DNA from: an uncultured Oscillospiraceae bacterium
GTDB lineage: Bacteria > Bacillota > Clostridia > Oscillospirales > Oscillospiraceae
Assembly: GCA_910578505.1 (NCBI GenBank)
Contig: CAJTPV010000048.1
Location: forward strand, 1-19,700
DNA: 19,700 nucleotides
Direction of reading: 5' to 3'
The position numbers and the translations under genes were made by a program. How positions within the stretch are numbered: position 1 is the stretch's first letter; each line of letters begins with the position of its first letter. This document shows, piece after piece, positions 1-7,608 of the stretch. The notes under the pieces are model-generated. The model was not told the origin of the DNA, ran no database searches, and saw only the letters and a program-made list of their open reading frames with translations.

Positions 1-319
1 CCGGCGGGGGGACAGGCGGCGGCTCCGCCGCGGCCGGCCTGCGGGCCCACCACTTCTTCCGGTGGGGCGGGGCGGGCGGCAGCTCCTGCGGCTCCTGCGC
101 CTCCGGCTCCGGGGAGACAGGCGGGGCCTCCGGTTCCGGCGACGGCGGCGGGGCGGGCTCCTGCGGGGACTGTCCCGGCTCTGCGGGGGAGAACTCCGCC
201 AGAATGTCCTCCAGCGCGAAGCTGCCCTCCGCCGGCGTGCCGGACCCCAGCAGCCACTGGGTATCCATCAGCGGGTCGGACTGGGTCTCTATTTGATTTT
301 TTTCCTGTTTATCCGTCAT
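1..319 (-). CDS. Pro/Glu-rich protein of unknown function, N-terminal part (cut by window edge)
   Basis: The leftward frame opens with ATG at 319 and stays open to the window edge, giving about 106 residues that begin MTDKQEKNQIETQ. Residues 15-45 hold a short ordered-looking stretch (LMDTQWLLGSG, then FALEDILAEF). After it comes a low-complexity segment of repeated PEPEAP/PQEP units. A basic patch, HRKKWWARR, sits at about residues 84-92 and could precede a membrane segment beyond the edge. The gene is 63 nt downstream of rlmB on the same strand, so it is probably in the same operon. I do not recognise the family. The third-position GC bias and the clean start support a real gene. The function is unknown, and the acidic proline-rich region is probably disordered. 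Confidence 0.7.
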   Translation of the reverse strand, partial: MTDKQEKNQIETQSDPLMDTQWLLGSGTPAEGSFALEDILAEFSPAEPGQSPQEPAPPPSPEPEAPPVSPEPEAQEPQELPPAPPHRKKWWARRPAAAEPPPVPPP

Positions 320-382
320 AATACACTCTTTTCCCATACTGATCGGGACTGGATTTGCTCGCGGGTTCCGGCTCCGCAGCCG

Positions 383-1147
383 TCACCGGGTTTGGCCCGT
401 CCGCTGGCGCAGAGCCTCATACAGGAGGACCGCGGCGGCGGCGGATGCGTTCAGAGACGAGATGCGCCCCCGCATGGGGATGCTGAGCAGAAAGTCGCAG
501 CTCTCCCGGGTCAGGCGGCTCATGCCGGCCCCCTCGCTGCCGATGACCAGGGCGGCTGGGCAGCGCAGGTCCGTGTCGTAAATGGCGCTCTCGCCGGCGG
601 CGTCCGCGCCGTAGATCCACAGCCCCCGCTCCTTTAGATTCCGCAGCAGCGCGGGGATGTTGGGCACACGGGCCACCGGCAGATAGCTGACCGCGCCGGC
701 GCTGGTCTTCTCCACCACCGCCGTCAGCCCCGCGCTCCGGCGCTTGGGGATCACCACGCCGTGGGCCCCGGCGCACTCGGCGGTGCGGATGATAGCGCCC
801 AGGTTGTGGGGGTCGCTGATCTCGTCGCACACCACCACCAGCGGCGGCTCCCCCTTCTCCCGGGCGGCGTCCAGGATGCTGTCCAGGGTGGCGTAGGCAT
901 GGGCCGCGGCGGCGGCGATCACCCCCTGGTGGCTGCCGGTGGCGCTCATGGCGTCCAGCTTCCGCCGGTCCACCTCTGCCACCACCACGCCCAGCTCCCT
1001 GGCCTGGGCGGCGATGCGGCCCAGGGTCCGGTCCGTGCCGCCCCTGGCGATATACAGCTTATCCACGGCGATTCCGGCCCGCAGCGCCTCCCGCACCGCG
1101 TTGCGGCCCTCGATCAGGCCGGAATCGCGCGTCTCCATGTCCTTCAT
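383..1147 (-). CDS. rlmB: 23S rRNA 2'-O-ribose methyltransferase, RlmB/TrmH (SpoU) family
   Basis: This cytoplasmic SpoU-family enzyme, about 254 residues long, methylates a ribose 2'-OH using S-adenosylmethionine; the RlmB target is in 23S rRNA. The N-terminal substrate-binding domain (IEGRNAVREALRAG) is followed by all three SPOUT motifs. Motif 1 is SDPHNLGAIIRTAECAGAHG, motif 2 is LVIGSEGAGMS, and motif 3 is ISSLNASAAAAVLLYEA. These build the trefoil-knot cofactor site, and the length is normal for the family. I chose the ATG at 1147 because AAGGAG lies 7 nt upstream; an in-frame TTG six bases earlier sits almost on top of that site. The ribosome binding site overlaps the stop of the acylphosphatase gene, so the two are co-transcribed and probably translationally coupled. 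A tRNA-specific TrmH-like target cannot be excluded from sequence alone. Confidence 0.93.
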   Translation of the reverse strand: MKDMETRDSGLIEGRNAVREALRAGIAVDKLYIARGGTDRTLGRIAAQARELGVVVAEVDRRKLDAMSATGSHQGVIAAAAAHAYATLDSILDAAREKGEPPLVVVCDEISDPHNLGAIIRTAECAGAHGVVIPKRRSAGLTAVVEKTSAGAVSYLPVARVPNIPALLRNLKERGLWIYGADAAGESAIYDTDLRCPAALVIGSEGAGMSRLTRESCDFLLSIPMRGRISSLNASAAAAVLLYEALRQRTGQTR

Positions 1148-1159
1148 AGGCAAGCTCCT

Positions 1160-1522
1160 TTACATTTTGACGGTAAAGTCCGTCTCCGACGGGACCAGGG
1201 GCAGATCCGTGGATTCCACCCGGTCCACAGAGGCCCGCCGCAGCGAGCACATATGGTCCACTAAAAACTCGATCCGGTCCCGACCGCCCTGGAGCGCCGA
1301 CTCCACCCGCCCGTCGGGCAGGTTGCGCACCCAGCCGGCCAGACCCAGCCGCTCCGCCAGACACAGCACCTCGAAGCGGAACCCCACTCCCTGTACGTAT
1401 CCGGAGAAGACGACGCGCCGCCGTATGGGCGGAGAGCTGGTGAACTCCGGCAGCTTTGTCCTGTCCACCTGGCGGGTAACATAGCTGTCCCGCAACTGTT
1501 TCAAACGATCCATCACACTCAC
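1160..1522 (-). CDS. acyP: Acylphosphatase with an N-terminal extension
   Basis: The last 85-90 residues form a complete acylphosphatase domain (hydrolysis of carboxyl-phosphate bonds in acyl phosphates). The phosphate-cradle motif GYVQGVGFR carries the catalytic Arg, and GWVRNLPDGRVE carries the catalytic Asn. The family is usually about 90 residues. Here the likely GTG start at 1522, with GGAGG six bases upstream, gives 120 residues. That adds about 30 charged residues (MDRLKQLRDSYVTRQ and following) ahead of the domain. An ATG at 1513 is the alternative start, but it is 15 nt from the ribosome binding site. The gene leads the leftward operon; its TAA overlaps the rlmB ribosome binding site. 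The role of the extension is unknown. The domain call is firm and the start is moderately sure. Confidence 0.88.
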   Translation of the reverse strand: MSVMDRLKQLRDSYVTRQVDRTKLPEFTSSPPIRRRVVFSGYVQGVGFRFEVLCLAERLGLAGWVRNLPDGRVESALQGGRDRIEFLVDHMCSLRRASVDRVESTDLPLVPSETDFTVKM

Positions 1523-1619
1523 GGCAGGCCTCCGAATCCGGTGAAACAGGCACCGGTATTTTTTACCGCGCACCGGCGGCGAAAGAAAAAACGCGGCCGG
1601 CAAACAATACGATGGTGCC

Positions 1620-1628
1620 AGTATACCA
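1620..1628 (-). promoter_or_regulatory. Extended -10 promoter for the acylphosphatase-rlmB operon
   Basis: The minus strand reads TGGTATACT, an extended -10 element (TGn before a 5/6 match to TATAAT), about 98 nt upstream of the GTG start. No good -35 is present, as expected for an extended -10 promoter. It lies in the divergent intergenic region shared with ftsH. Identified by pattern only. Confidence 0.5.
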
Positions 1629-1680
1629 CAAAAGGGGGGCAGGAAGGAAGGGGTATTCACAGAAATTTCACAGAAAGTTC

Positions 1681-1709
1681 TTGTGGCTGCGCGATTTTTG
1701 TGTTACCAT
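1681..1709 (+). promoter_or_regulatory. Probable sigma-A promoter of ftsH
   Basis: TTGTGG and TACCAT are separated by exactly 17 nt, a moderate match to -35/-10 consensus. The predicted transcript would have a leader of roughly 90 nt before the ftsH ATG at 1805. It is back to back with the leftward extended -10 element at 1620-1628. Pattern-based only. Confidence 0.4.
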
Positions 1710-1804
1710 GGGATGCAGAGCGCTCCGCGCCGCACGCGGGGGGAGATTTTGCGGCGCTCCGCAGCCCCCCTGCCGGACCCAGTAACCATATTAAGGAGAA
1801 TACA

Positions 1805-3907
1805 ATGGACGACAATCAGAACAGAAACTCCAACAATAATAATAAAAACAAAAAGAACATGAACGGCCTGCTGATCCTGGTGGCCTGGGCCGTGGGGCTG
1901 ACAGTGATCATCAACTACCTGTCCGCCTACAGCCGCCAGGCCGCCGCCACCGCCAGCACCCACGAGATCATGTACAGCGAGTTCAAGGACCTGGTGCGGG
2001 AGGGCAAGGTGGAGTCCGTGCTGCTCAAGGACGGCATGCTGGAGATCACCACCGTGGACGGCTACGTCTACACGGACAAGGACGGACAGGAGTACGACGA
2101 GAATTTCACCCTCTTCACCATGCAGATGGGGGCCTATGACCAGGGCCTGCTGGACATGCTGGACGAGTACGGCGTGAAGCAGTACACCAACCCCTATGTG
2201 CCGGAGATGTCGCCGGTGCTGGAGTTCATGGTGGCGTATATCCTGCCCATGGTGATCCTCATCGGCGTATTCATGCTCTTTATGAACATGATGGCCAAGC
2301 GGGGCGGGGGCATCGGCGGCATCGGCAGCGTGGGGAAGTCCAACGCCAAGGTGTACATGGAGAAGTCCACCGGCGTGTCCTTTGCGGACGTGGCCGGCCA
2401 GGACGAGGCCAAGGAGTCCCTGGAGGAGATCATCGACTTTCTCCACAATCCCGGCAAGTATACCGCCATCGGCGCGAAGCTGCCCAAGGGCGCGCTGCTG
2501 GTGGGCTCCCCCGGTACCGGCAAGACCCTGCTGGCCAAGGCCGTGGCCGGGGAGGCGGGGGTGCCCTTCTTCTCCATCTCCGGCTCCGGCTTTGTGGAGA
2601 TGTTCGTGGGCGTGGGTGCCAGCCGGGTCCGGGACCTGTTCCAGGAGGCGGCCAAGGTGGCCCCCTGCATTATCTTCATCGATGAGATCGACGCCATCGG
2701 CAAGACCCGGGACTCCCGCTACGGCGGCGGCAACGACGAGCGGGAGCAGACCCTGAACCAGCTTTTGGCGGAGATGGACGGCTTTGACCCCAGCAAGGGC
2801 ATCATCGTCCTGGCCGCCACCAACCGGCCGGAGGTGCTGGACAAGGCGCTGCTGCGTCCGGGCCGCTTTGACAGGCGCATCACCGTGGACAGGCCCAACC
2901 TGGCGGGACGCCTGGCCACCCTCCAGGTCCACACCCGGAAGATCCGCATGGCGGAGGACGTGAACCTGGAGAAGATCGCCCAGGCCACCGCCGGCTGCGT
3001 GGGCGCGGACCTGGCCAACACGGTCAACGAGGCCGCCCTGCGGGCCGTCCGCCACGGACGCCACGCGGTGAACCAGGAGGACCTGCTCTCCTCCTTTGAG
3101 GTGGTCATCGCCGGCGCGGAGAAAAAGGGCACCGTCATCACGGAGCAGGAGAAGCGGATCATCGCCTACCACGAGGTGGGCCACGCCCTCACCGCCGCCA
3201 AGCAGAAGAACGCCCAGCCGGTGACCAAAATTACCATCGTCCCCCACACGGAGGGGGCCCTGGGCTATACCCTCCACCTGCCGGAGGAGGAGAAGTTCCT
3301 CATGAGCCGGGAGGATATCCTCACGGAGATCCGCACCCTGCTGGCCGGGCGCTGCGCCGAGGAGCTGGTGTTCGACACCCAGACCTCCGGCGCGGCCAAC
3401 GACATTGAGCGGGCCACCGAGCTGGCCCGGAATCTGGTGGCCCGGTTCGGCATGAGCGAGAAATTCGGCATGATGGCCCTGGGCAGCGTCCAGAGCCGCT
3501 ACCTGGACGGCGGCTACAGCATGAACTGCGCCCAGGAGACCTTTGCCGCCGCGGACCGGGAGGTGGTGGAGCTGCTGCAGCGCTGCCACGACGAGGCCCT
3601 GGAGCTGCTGCGGGAGAACCGGGAGCTGCTGGACGCCATTGCCTCCTACCTCTTTGAGAAGGAGACCATCACCGGCGCGCAGATGATGGCGATTCTGGAT
3701 GGCCGCGACCCGGACAAGGAGGAATACTACGGCGTGCCCGCCCCCCAGGACAGCACCATTGAAGCGCCGGCCAAGCACATCAGCATGGTCAGCCAGACCA
3801 TCCCCATGCCTGCCGGCCCGGAGCCGGCGGCGGACGGTGCGTCCGGGGACGGCGCGGAGGAGGACAAACAGAAGCCGGACAACGAACAGGACGAAAAACA
3901 GGAATAA
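1805..3907 (+). CDS. ftsH: ATP-dependent zinc metalloprotease FtsH
   Basis: FtsH is a membrane-anchored hexameric AAA+ protease that extracts and degrades membrane and short-lived cytoplasmic proteins. The 700-residue protein has an Asn/Lys-rich N-terminus and TM1 at about residues 21-39. An extracytoplasmic domain follows, then TM2 at about 141-163. Walker A is GSPGTGKT (234-241); the usual form is GPPGTGKT. The pore loop is FVEMFVGVGAS, Walker B is FIDEIDAIG around 291-299, and the second region of homology contains RPGRFDRR. The zinc site is HEVGH (456-460) with a likely third ligand Asp533 in SGAANDIERAT. The C-terminal tail is acidic and low-complexity. The ATG at 1805 is preceded by AAGGAG six bases upstream. 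A much longer in-frame extension to 1541 lacks a ribosome binding site and covers the promoter region, so I rejected it. The gene is followed 24 nt later by an aldo/keto reductase. Confidence 0.97.
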   Translation: MDDNQNRNSNNNNKNKKNMNGLLILVAWAVGLTVIINYLSAYSRQAAATASTHEIMYSEFKDLVREGKVESVLLKDGMLEITTVDGYVYTDKDGQEYDENFTLFTMQMGAYDQGLLDMLDEYGVKQYTNPYVPEMSPVLEFMVAYILPMVILIGVFMLFMNMMAKRGGGIGGIGSVGKSNAKVYMEKSTGVSFADVAGQDEAKESLEEIIDFLHNPGKYTAIGAKLPKGALLVGSPGTGKTLLAKAVAGEAGVPFFSISGSGFVEMFVGVGASRVRDLFQEAAKVAPCIIFIDEIDAIGKTRDSRYGGGNDEREQTLNQLLAEMDGFDPSKGIIVLAATNRPEVLDKALLRPGRFDRRITVDRPNLAGRLATLQVHTRKIRMAEDVNLEKIAQATAGCVGADLANTVNEAALRAVRHGRHAVNQEDLLSSFEVVIAGAEKKGTVITEQEKRIIAYHEVGHALTAAKQKNAQPVTKITIVPHTEGALGYTLHLPEEEKFLMSREDILTEIRTLLAGRCAEELVFDTQTSGAANDIERATELARNLVARFGMSEKFGMMALGSVQSRYLDGGYSMNCAQETFAAADREVVELLQRCHDEALELLRENRELLDAIASYLFEKETITGAQMMAILDGRDPDKEEYYGVPAPQDSTIEAPAKHISMVSQTIPMPAGPEPAADGASGDGAEEDKQKPDNEQDEKQE

Positions 3908-3931
3908 ATACAATCAGGAGGGAGAAGCACT

Positions 3932-4939
3932 ATGGAACACGTAACATTAGGGAGGACCGGGCTGAAGATATCCCGGCTGGGCTTCGGCGGCATTCCCATC
4001 CAGCGCGTGGACGCCCATCAGGCTGCCGCGCTGCTGGAGGCGGTCCGGGCCGGCGGCATCAACTACATTGATACCGCCAGGGGCTACACGGTCAGCGAGG
4101 AGCTGATCGGGCAGGCCATTGAGGGCCACAGGCAGGCGTTCGTCCTGGCCACCAAGTCCATGGCCAGGGACAGGGCGGCCATGGCGGCGGACATCGAGAC
4201 CAGCCAGCACAATCTGCGCACGGACTACATAGACCTGTACCAGATCCACAACCCCACGCCGGAGCAGCTGGAGCAGGTCTGCGGCGCGGGCGGCGCGCTG
4301 GAGGCGCTGCAGGAGGCAAAAAGCGCCGGGAAGATCGGCCACCTGGGCGTTACCGCCCACTCCCTGGAGGTCTTCCGGCGGGCTTTGGCGCTGGACTGGG
4401 TGGAGACCATCATGTTCCCCTACAACATTGTGGAGAACCAGGGGGAGGAGCTGATGGCCCAGGCCCGTGAGAAGGGCGTCGGCTTTATCTGCATGAAGCC
4501 TCTGGCCGGCGGCGCGATCGAGGACGCCGGTCTGGCGCTGCGGTATGTGTGCGCCAACCCCAATGTCTCTGTGGTCATCCCCGGCATGTACAGCCCGGAC
4601 GAGGTGGCCCAAAATATCGCCGCCGCTGAGGACAGCGCCCCGCTGAGCGATGCTGAGCGGGAGAAGCTGGAGGCGATCCGGCAGCAGCTGGGCACCAACT
4701 TCTGCCGCCGCTGCAACTACTGCGCCCCCTGTACGGCAGGCATCAGCATCCCGAATGTGTTCCTGTTCCACGGCTACCTCAGCCGCTACGGCCTGGAGCA
4801 GTGGGCCAGGGACCGCTACGGCGCGCTGGCGGTAAAGGCCGCATCCTGCGTGGAGTGCGGGCAGTGCGAGGAGCGGTGCCCCTACCATCTGCCCATCCGG
4901 GACATGCTGAAGAAGGCGGCAAAGGATTTCGGAGCTTGA
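3932..4939 (+). CDS. Aldo/keto reductase with C-terminal double 4Fe-4S ferredoxin domain
   Basis: This 335-residue protein has two parts. The N-terminal TIM-barrel aldo/keto reductase starts LGRTGLKISRLGFGG and keeps the catalytic tetrad Asp47, Tyr52, Lys74 and His105. The C-terminal part carries two cysteine clusters: Cys258, 261, 264 and 267 (CRRCNYCAPC), and Cys306, 309, 312 and 316 (CVECGQCEERCP). Together these can hold two 4Fe-4S clusters. Such fusions are common in anaerobes and presumably couple NAD(P)H- or ferredoxin-linked electron transfer to carbonyl reduction; the substrate cannot be read from sequence. The first cluster has an unusual evenly spaced CxxCxxCxxC pattern. AGGAGG lies 10 nt upstream of the ATG. 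The 24-nt gap from ftsH suggests readthrough from that gene. Confidence 0.93.
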   Translation: MEHVTLGRTGLKISRLGFGGIPIQRVDAHQAAALLEAVRAGGINYIDTARGYTVSEELIGQAIEGHRQAFVLATKSMARDRAAMAADIETSQHNLRTDYIDLYQIHNPTPEQLEQVCGAGGALEALQEAKSAGKIGHLGVTAHSLEVFRRALALDWVETIMFPYNIVENQGEELMAQAREKGVGFICMKPLAGGAIEDAGLALRYVCANPNVSVVIPGMYSPDEVAQNIAAAEDSAPLSDAEREKLEAIRQQLGTNFCRRCNYCAPCTAGISIPNVFLFHGYLSRYGLEQWARDRYGALAVKAASCVECGQCEERCPYHLPIRDMLKKAAKDFGA

Positions 4940-4987
4940 ACCGCTTGAACATATTGGATGGTTTCACGGCGACAGGGGGGCAATGAT

Positions 4988-5176
4988 ATGACCAGGAAAT
5001 GTTCAAGAATGATTGCAGTCATTATGCTAGTGATTGCAGGGATATTTGTCGTGGTTGCTTTACGTAATCCGCAGGCAAGTTTTCCGTGGAGTAATACAAT
5101 TACATATGCTATTTATGGCGTATACCTTATCGCCATGACAGCGTTATTTGCTGCACCATTTAAGAAACAGAAATAG
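4988..5176 (+). CDS. Small two-helix membrane protein of unknown function
   Basis: This 62-residue protein begins MTRKCSRMIAVIMLV. It has two predicted membrane helices, at about residues 8-24 and 38-55, a short connecting loop containing NPQASFPW, and a basic C-terminal tail (FKKQK). The ATG at 4988 has a G-rich ribosome binding site (AGGGGGG) seven bases upstream. The gene is clearly more AT-rich than its neighbours (many ATT, TTT, GTA and ATA codons), which suggests recent acquisition or relaxed codon selection. It sits between the reductase and ridA on the same strand. I do not recognise a family. It could be a small membrane-stress or immunity-like peptide, but nothing in the sequence shows this. 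Confidence 0.6.
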   Translation: MTRKCSRMIAVIMLVIAGIFVVVALRNPQASFPWSNTITYAIYGVYLIAMTALFAAPFKKQK

Positions 5177-5177
5177 A

Positions 5178-5206
5178 CCGGTATTCGGTTGGATAATGCG
5201 AATCGG
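5178..5206 (+). other. Imperfect hairpin between the small membrane protein gene and ridA
   Basis: CCG + ATTCG pairs with CGAAT + CGG around an 11-nt loop, with a 2-nt bulge. It begins directly after the preceding stop codon. There is no T-tract, so it is not a clear intrinsic terminator; it may be an mRNA-end stabiliser or chance. Confidence 0.25.
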
Positions 5207-5240
5207 GAGAAACACAAAAACATTTCAGGAGGAAGAAATT

Positions 5241-5621
5241 ATGAAAAAAGTCATCAGCACAGACAAAGCCCCGGCGGCCATTGGCCCCTATTCCCAGGGC
5301 ATCGACGGCGGCGCCGTCGTCATCACATCGGGCCAGCTGCCCATAGACCCGGCTACGGGCGTCTTTGCGGAGGGCGGCGTCGCCGGACAGACCCGCCAGT
5401 CCCTGCTGAACGTGCAGGCCGTTCTGGCGGCGGCGGGGCTGACCATGGACCACGTGATCAAGACCACCGTATTCCTGAACGATATGAACGACTTCGCGGA
5501 GATGAACCAGGTCTACGCCTCCTTCTTTGAGAAGGAAGCGCCGGCCCGCAGCGCCGTGGAGGTGGCCCGTCTGCCCAAGGACGCGCTGGTGGAAATCGAG
5601 GCCATCGCCGTACGGTCCTAG
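5241..5621 (+). CDS. ridA: RidA family reactive enamine/imine deaminase
   Basis: This 126-residue YjgF/YER057c/UK114 protein hydrolyses reactive 2-aminoacrylate-type enamines and imines released by PLP enzymes such as threonine and serine dehydratases. It acts as a cytoplasmic homotrimer. Hallmarks are IGPYSQ near the N-terminus, TSGQLPIDPATG, and the C-terminal block PARSAVEVARLPKDALVEIE. That block contains the Arg that binds the substrate carboxylate and the conserved terminal Glu. Length matches the family. The ATG at 5241 has AGGAGG eight bases upstream; an upstream in-frame start at 5148 overlaps the previous gene and lacks a ribosome binding site. The gene is last before a promoter-bearing gap of about 200 nt. 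Confidence 0.95.
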   Translation: MKKVISTDKAPAAIGPYSQGIDGGAVVITSGQLPIDPATGVFAEGGVAGQTRQSLLNVQAVLAAAGLTMDHVIKTTVFLNDMNDFAEMNQVYASFFEKEAPARSAVEVARLPKDALVEIEAIAVRS

Positions 5622-5714
5622 CCGTGTCCTGGGTCCTGGGCGGACGGCCAAATCGCTTCGCGCTGTTTTTTAAGGAGTTTTGCTTTTTATTGCGGCATTT
5701 TTCAGAATTTCCCC

Positions 5715-5743
5715 TTGAAACAGGACGGGATAGGGGGTATACT
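5715..5743 (+). promoter_or_regulatory. Sigma-A-type promoter of the fapA-cheX-cheY operon
   Basis: TTGAAA and TATACT are separated by exactly 17 nt, with 5/6 matches in each hexamer. The fapA start codon is 85 nt downstream of the -10. This is one of the best promoters in the chromosomal part of the window. It suggests vegetative expression rather than a flagellar sigma-D type, which would use a TAAA/GCCGATAA-like pair. Confidence 0.7.
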
Positions 5744-5827
5744 GGAGACATATCATAGACGAGGGGACCTTCCAGAAGGCCCCCTCCCCCATACAACCCT
5801 GAACGGAACCTCAGGAGGTGTAAAAGA

Positions 5828-7528
5828 ATGGCATTCAATAAATTTTTCTCCCGCCTGTTTGGCGGCTCCAGGGACGAGGATGAGATCGAGGAGCTGGAGG
5901 ATGAATCGGAGGGGCAGACACCCCAGGCGGAACCCGAAGACGATCTGAGCGACACAGTGCTCACGCTGTCCCAGGAGCACCCGCTGTTCCGGCTGTGGAG
6001 CTTCCGCAAGGGGCATACCGGCTGGATGCCGCCCCCCCTTCTGCAGCTGTCAGGGCCGCCCGACAGGCCCAGGCTTCTGAGCGGAGAGGAGCTGACAAAG
6101 GAGCTCTCCCGCCTGCGGACGGCTATTGACGGCGCGGCCAGCTCCCGGGCGGCCCAGCTGCCCAGGACGCCCGATGACCCCTGTCCCAACGTGGACGCCA
6201 GGGCGGCTGTGTTTATGACCCGCGACCAGCTGGCGGCGTGGCTCTTCGTCTACCCGCCCATTGGAGAGGGACAGGAGCTGAGTAAGGAGATGGTGAGCAA
6301 AGCCATTTCGGACAGCGGTATCCAATACGGTCTGGACGAGACCCTGCCAGACAGCCTGCCGGAGAAGCCGGACCGCTATTTCCATCTCTTCCCCCTGGCC
6401 CAGGGGACAGCCGCAATCCACGGCAAGGACGGCTCCGTGGTGGACCTCTTCGCCCGCAAAATCGAGCGGGAGGTGACGGTGGACGAGTTCAATCAGGTGG
6501 ACTACTCCTCCCTGAACCTGGTGCAGAACGTGGAGGAGGGCGCGGTGATCTGCCGGATCATCCTGCCCACAGAGGGCGTGCCCGGAAAGACGGTACAGGG
6601 CAAGGAGATCCCCGCCCGCAATGGCCGGCCCGCCGCAGTGCCCCAGGGGCGCAACACCGAGGTCAGCGAGGATGGCACCAAGCTGGTGGCCACCCGCTCC
6701 GGCCATGTGGAGTTCACCGGCCGCGCCTTTATGGTCAAGCCTCTGCTGGATATCCCCGGAGATGTGGACTTCTCCGTGGGCAGCATCAATTTCCTGGGCG
6801 ATGTACATGTTCACGGCGACATCTGCAGCGGCTTTACCGTCCGGGCCACGGGTAACATCACTGTGGACGGCGTGGTGGAGGCCAGCACGGTGGAGGCCGG
6901 CGGAGATCTGGTGGTGGCCAAGGGCGTGCTGGGCAACAACCAGGCCGTGGTGACCGCCCACCAGACGGTGTACGCCAAGTATCTGGAGAACTGCCGGGTC
7001 CACGCCAGGGAGAGCCTGCAGACGGACTGTATCGTCAACTGCGACGTGTACAGCGACGGCACGGTGCAGGTCCGCTCCGGTCGGGGCACCATCATCGGCG
7101 GCTGCGTCCGGGCGGCCACCGAGGTCAACGCCAGCATCGTCGGCTCCCGCAGCGAGCGGCCCACCATGGTCATCCTGGGCGGGCAGCCCTGTGAGGATTT
7201 TGAAAAGGAGCTGCTGCAGCAGGAGCTGCGGGAGATGTCGGATGAGCTCGACAAGGTCAGCCGCCAGCCGGACAGCCCCGCCAAGCTCAGCCGCCTGTCC
7301 ACGCTGCGGATGAAGATCGCCGTGGACCAGAAGAAGCTGGAGCAGTTTGACAAGGAGGACGCCCAGCTGCTGACGCTGCCGCCGGAGGAGATTTACGACA
7401 TGCGCTTGAACGGCGGCATCGTCTATCCGGGTACGGAGATCCGCATCGGCATGGCCAAGCTGAAGGTCAAGCAGGAGAACCGGCAGTGTACGGCCCGGCT
7501 TGTGGACGGGCAGGTATGCATCCTCTGA
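5828..7528 (+). CDS. fapA: FapA family (DUF342) polymer-forming beta-helix protein
   Basis: This 566-residue cytoplasmic protein of the DUF342/FapA family is characterised as a flagellar assembly or polar polymer-forming factor in some bacteria. The first 50 residues are acidic (DEDEIEELEDESEG). The middle holds the FapA N-terminal region. Around residues 310-430 lies the beta-helix with regular hydrophobic/Gly repeats such as INFLGDVHVHGDICSG, VRATGNITVDGVVEA and STVEAGGDLVVAKGVLG. A charged coiled coil (about 455-510) and a short C-terminal domain follow. AGGAGG lies before the ATG. It is first in an operon with a CheX phosphatase and a CheY receiver. No flagellar gene is visible in the window, so a non-flagellar scaffold role is possible; that is an inference. 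Confidence 0.88.
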   Translation: MAFNKFFSRLFGGSRDEDEIEELEDESEGQTPQAEPEDDLSDTVLTLSQEHPLFRLWSFRKGHTGWMPPPLLQLSGPPDRPRLLSGEELTKELSRLRTAIDGAASSRAAQLPRTPDDPCPNVDARAAVFMTRDQLAAWLFVYPPIGEGQELSKEMVSKAISDSGIQYGLDETLPDSLPEKPDRYFHLFPLAQGTAAIHGKDGSVVDLFARKIEREVTVDEFNQVDYSSLNLVQNVEEGAVICRIILPTEGVPGKTVQGKEIPARNGRPAAVPQGRNTEVSEDGTKLVATRSGHVEFTGRAFMVKPLLDIPGDVDFSVGSINFLGDVHVHGDICSGFTVRATGNITVDGVVEASTVEAGGDLVVAKGVLGNNQAVVTAHQTVYAKYLENCRVHARESLQTDCIVNCDVYSDGTVQVRSGRGTIIGGCVRAATEVNASIVGSRSERPTMVILGGQPCEDFEKELLQQELREMSDELDKVSRQPDSPAKLSRLSTLRMKIAVDQKKLEQFDKEDAQLLTLPPEEIYDMRLNGGIVYPGTEIRIGMAKLKVKQENRQCTARLVDGQVCIL

Positions 7529-7608
7529 CGCGATTTCCAGGAGGACGCAGGCGCGCCGCGTATCCCGGAGACGGGGCGGGCGTTCCGAAGAGAATGGGAG
7601 GGATCGAA

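Noticed and set aside
62..637. Plus-strand open frame over the left-edge gene and rlmB
   Set aside because: It spans two minus-strand genes and their intergenic gap, with an Arg/Gly-rich translation and no ribosome binding site.
1703..3913. A 736-codon open frame on the minus strand opposite ftsH
   Set aside because: It is the antisense shadow of ftsH: His/Gly/Leu-rich low-complexity translation, no ribosome binding site, and the sense frame is a textbook FtsH.
5622..5714. Terminator after ridA
   Set aside because: GCCGT/ACGGC is only a 5-bp stem and lies more than 15 nt before the TTTTTT run, so it is not convincing.
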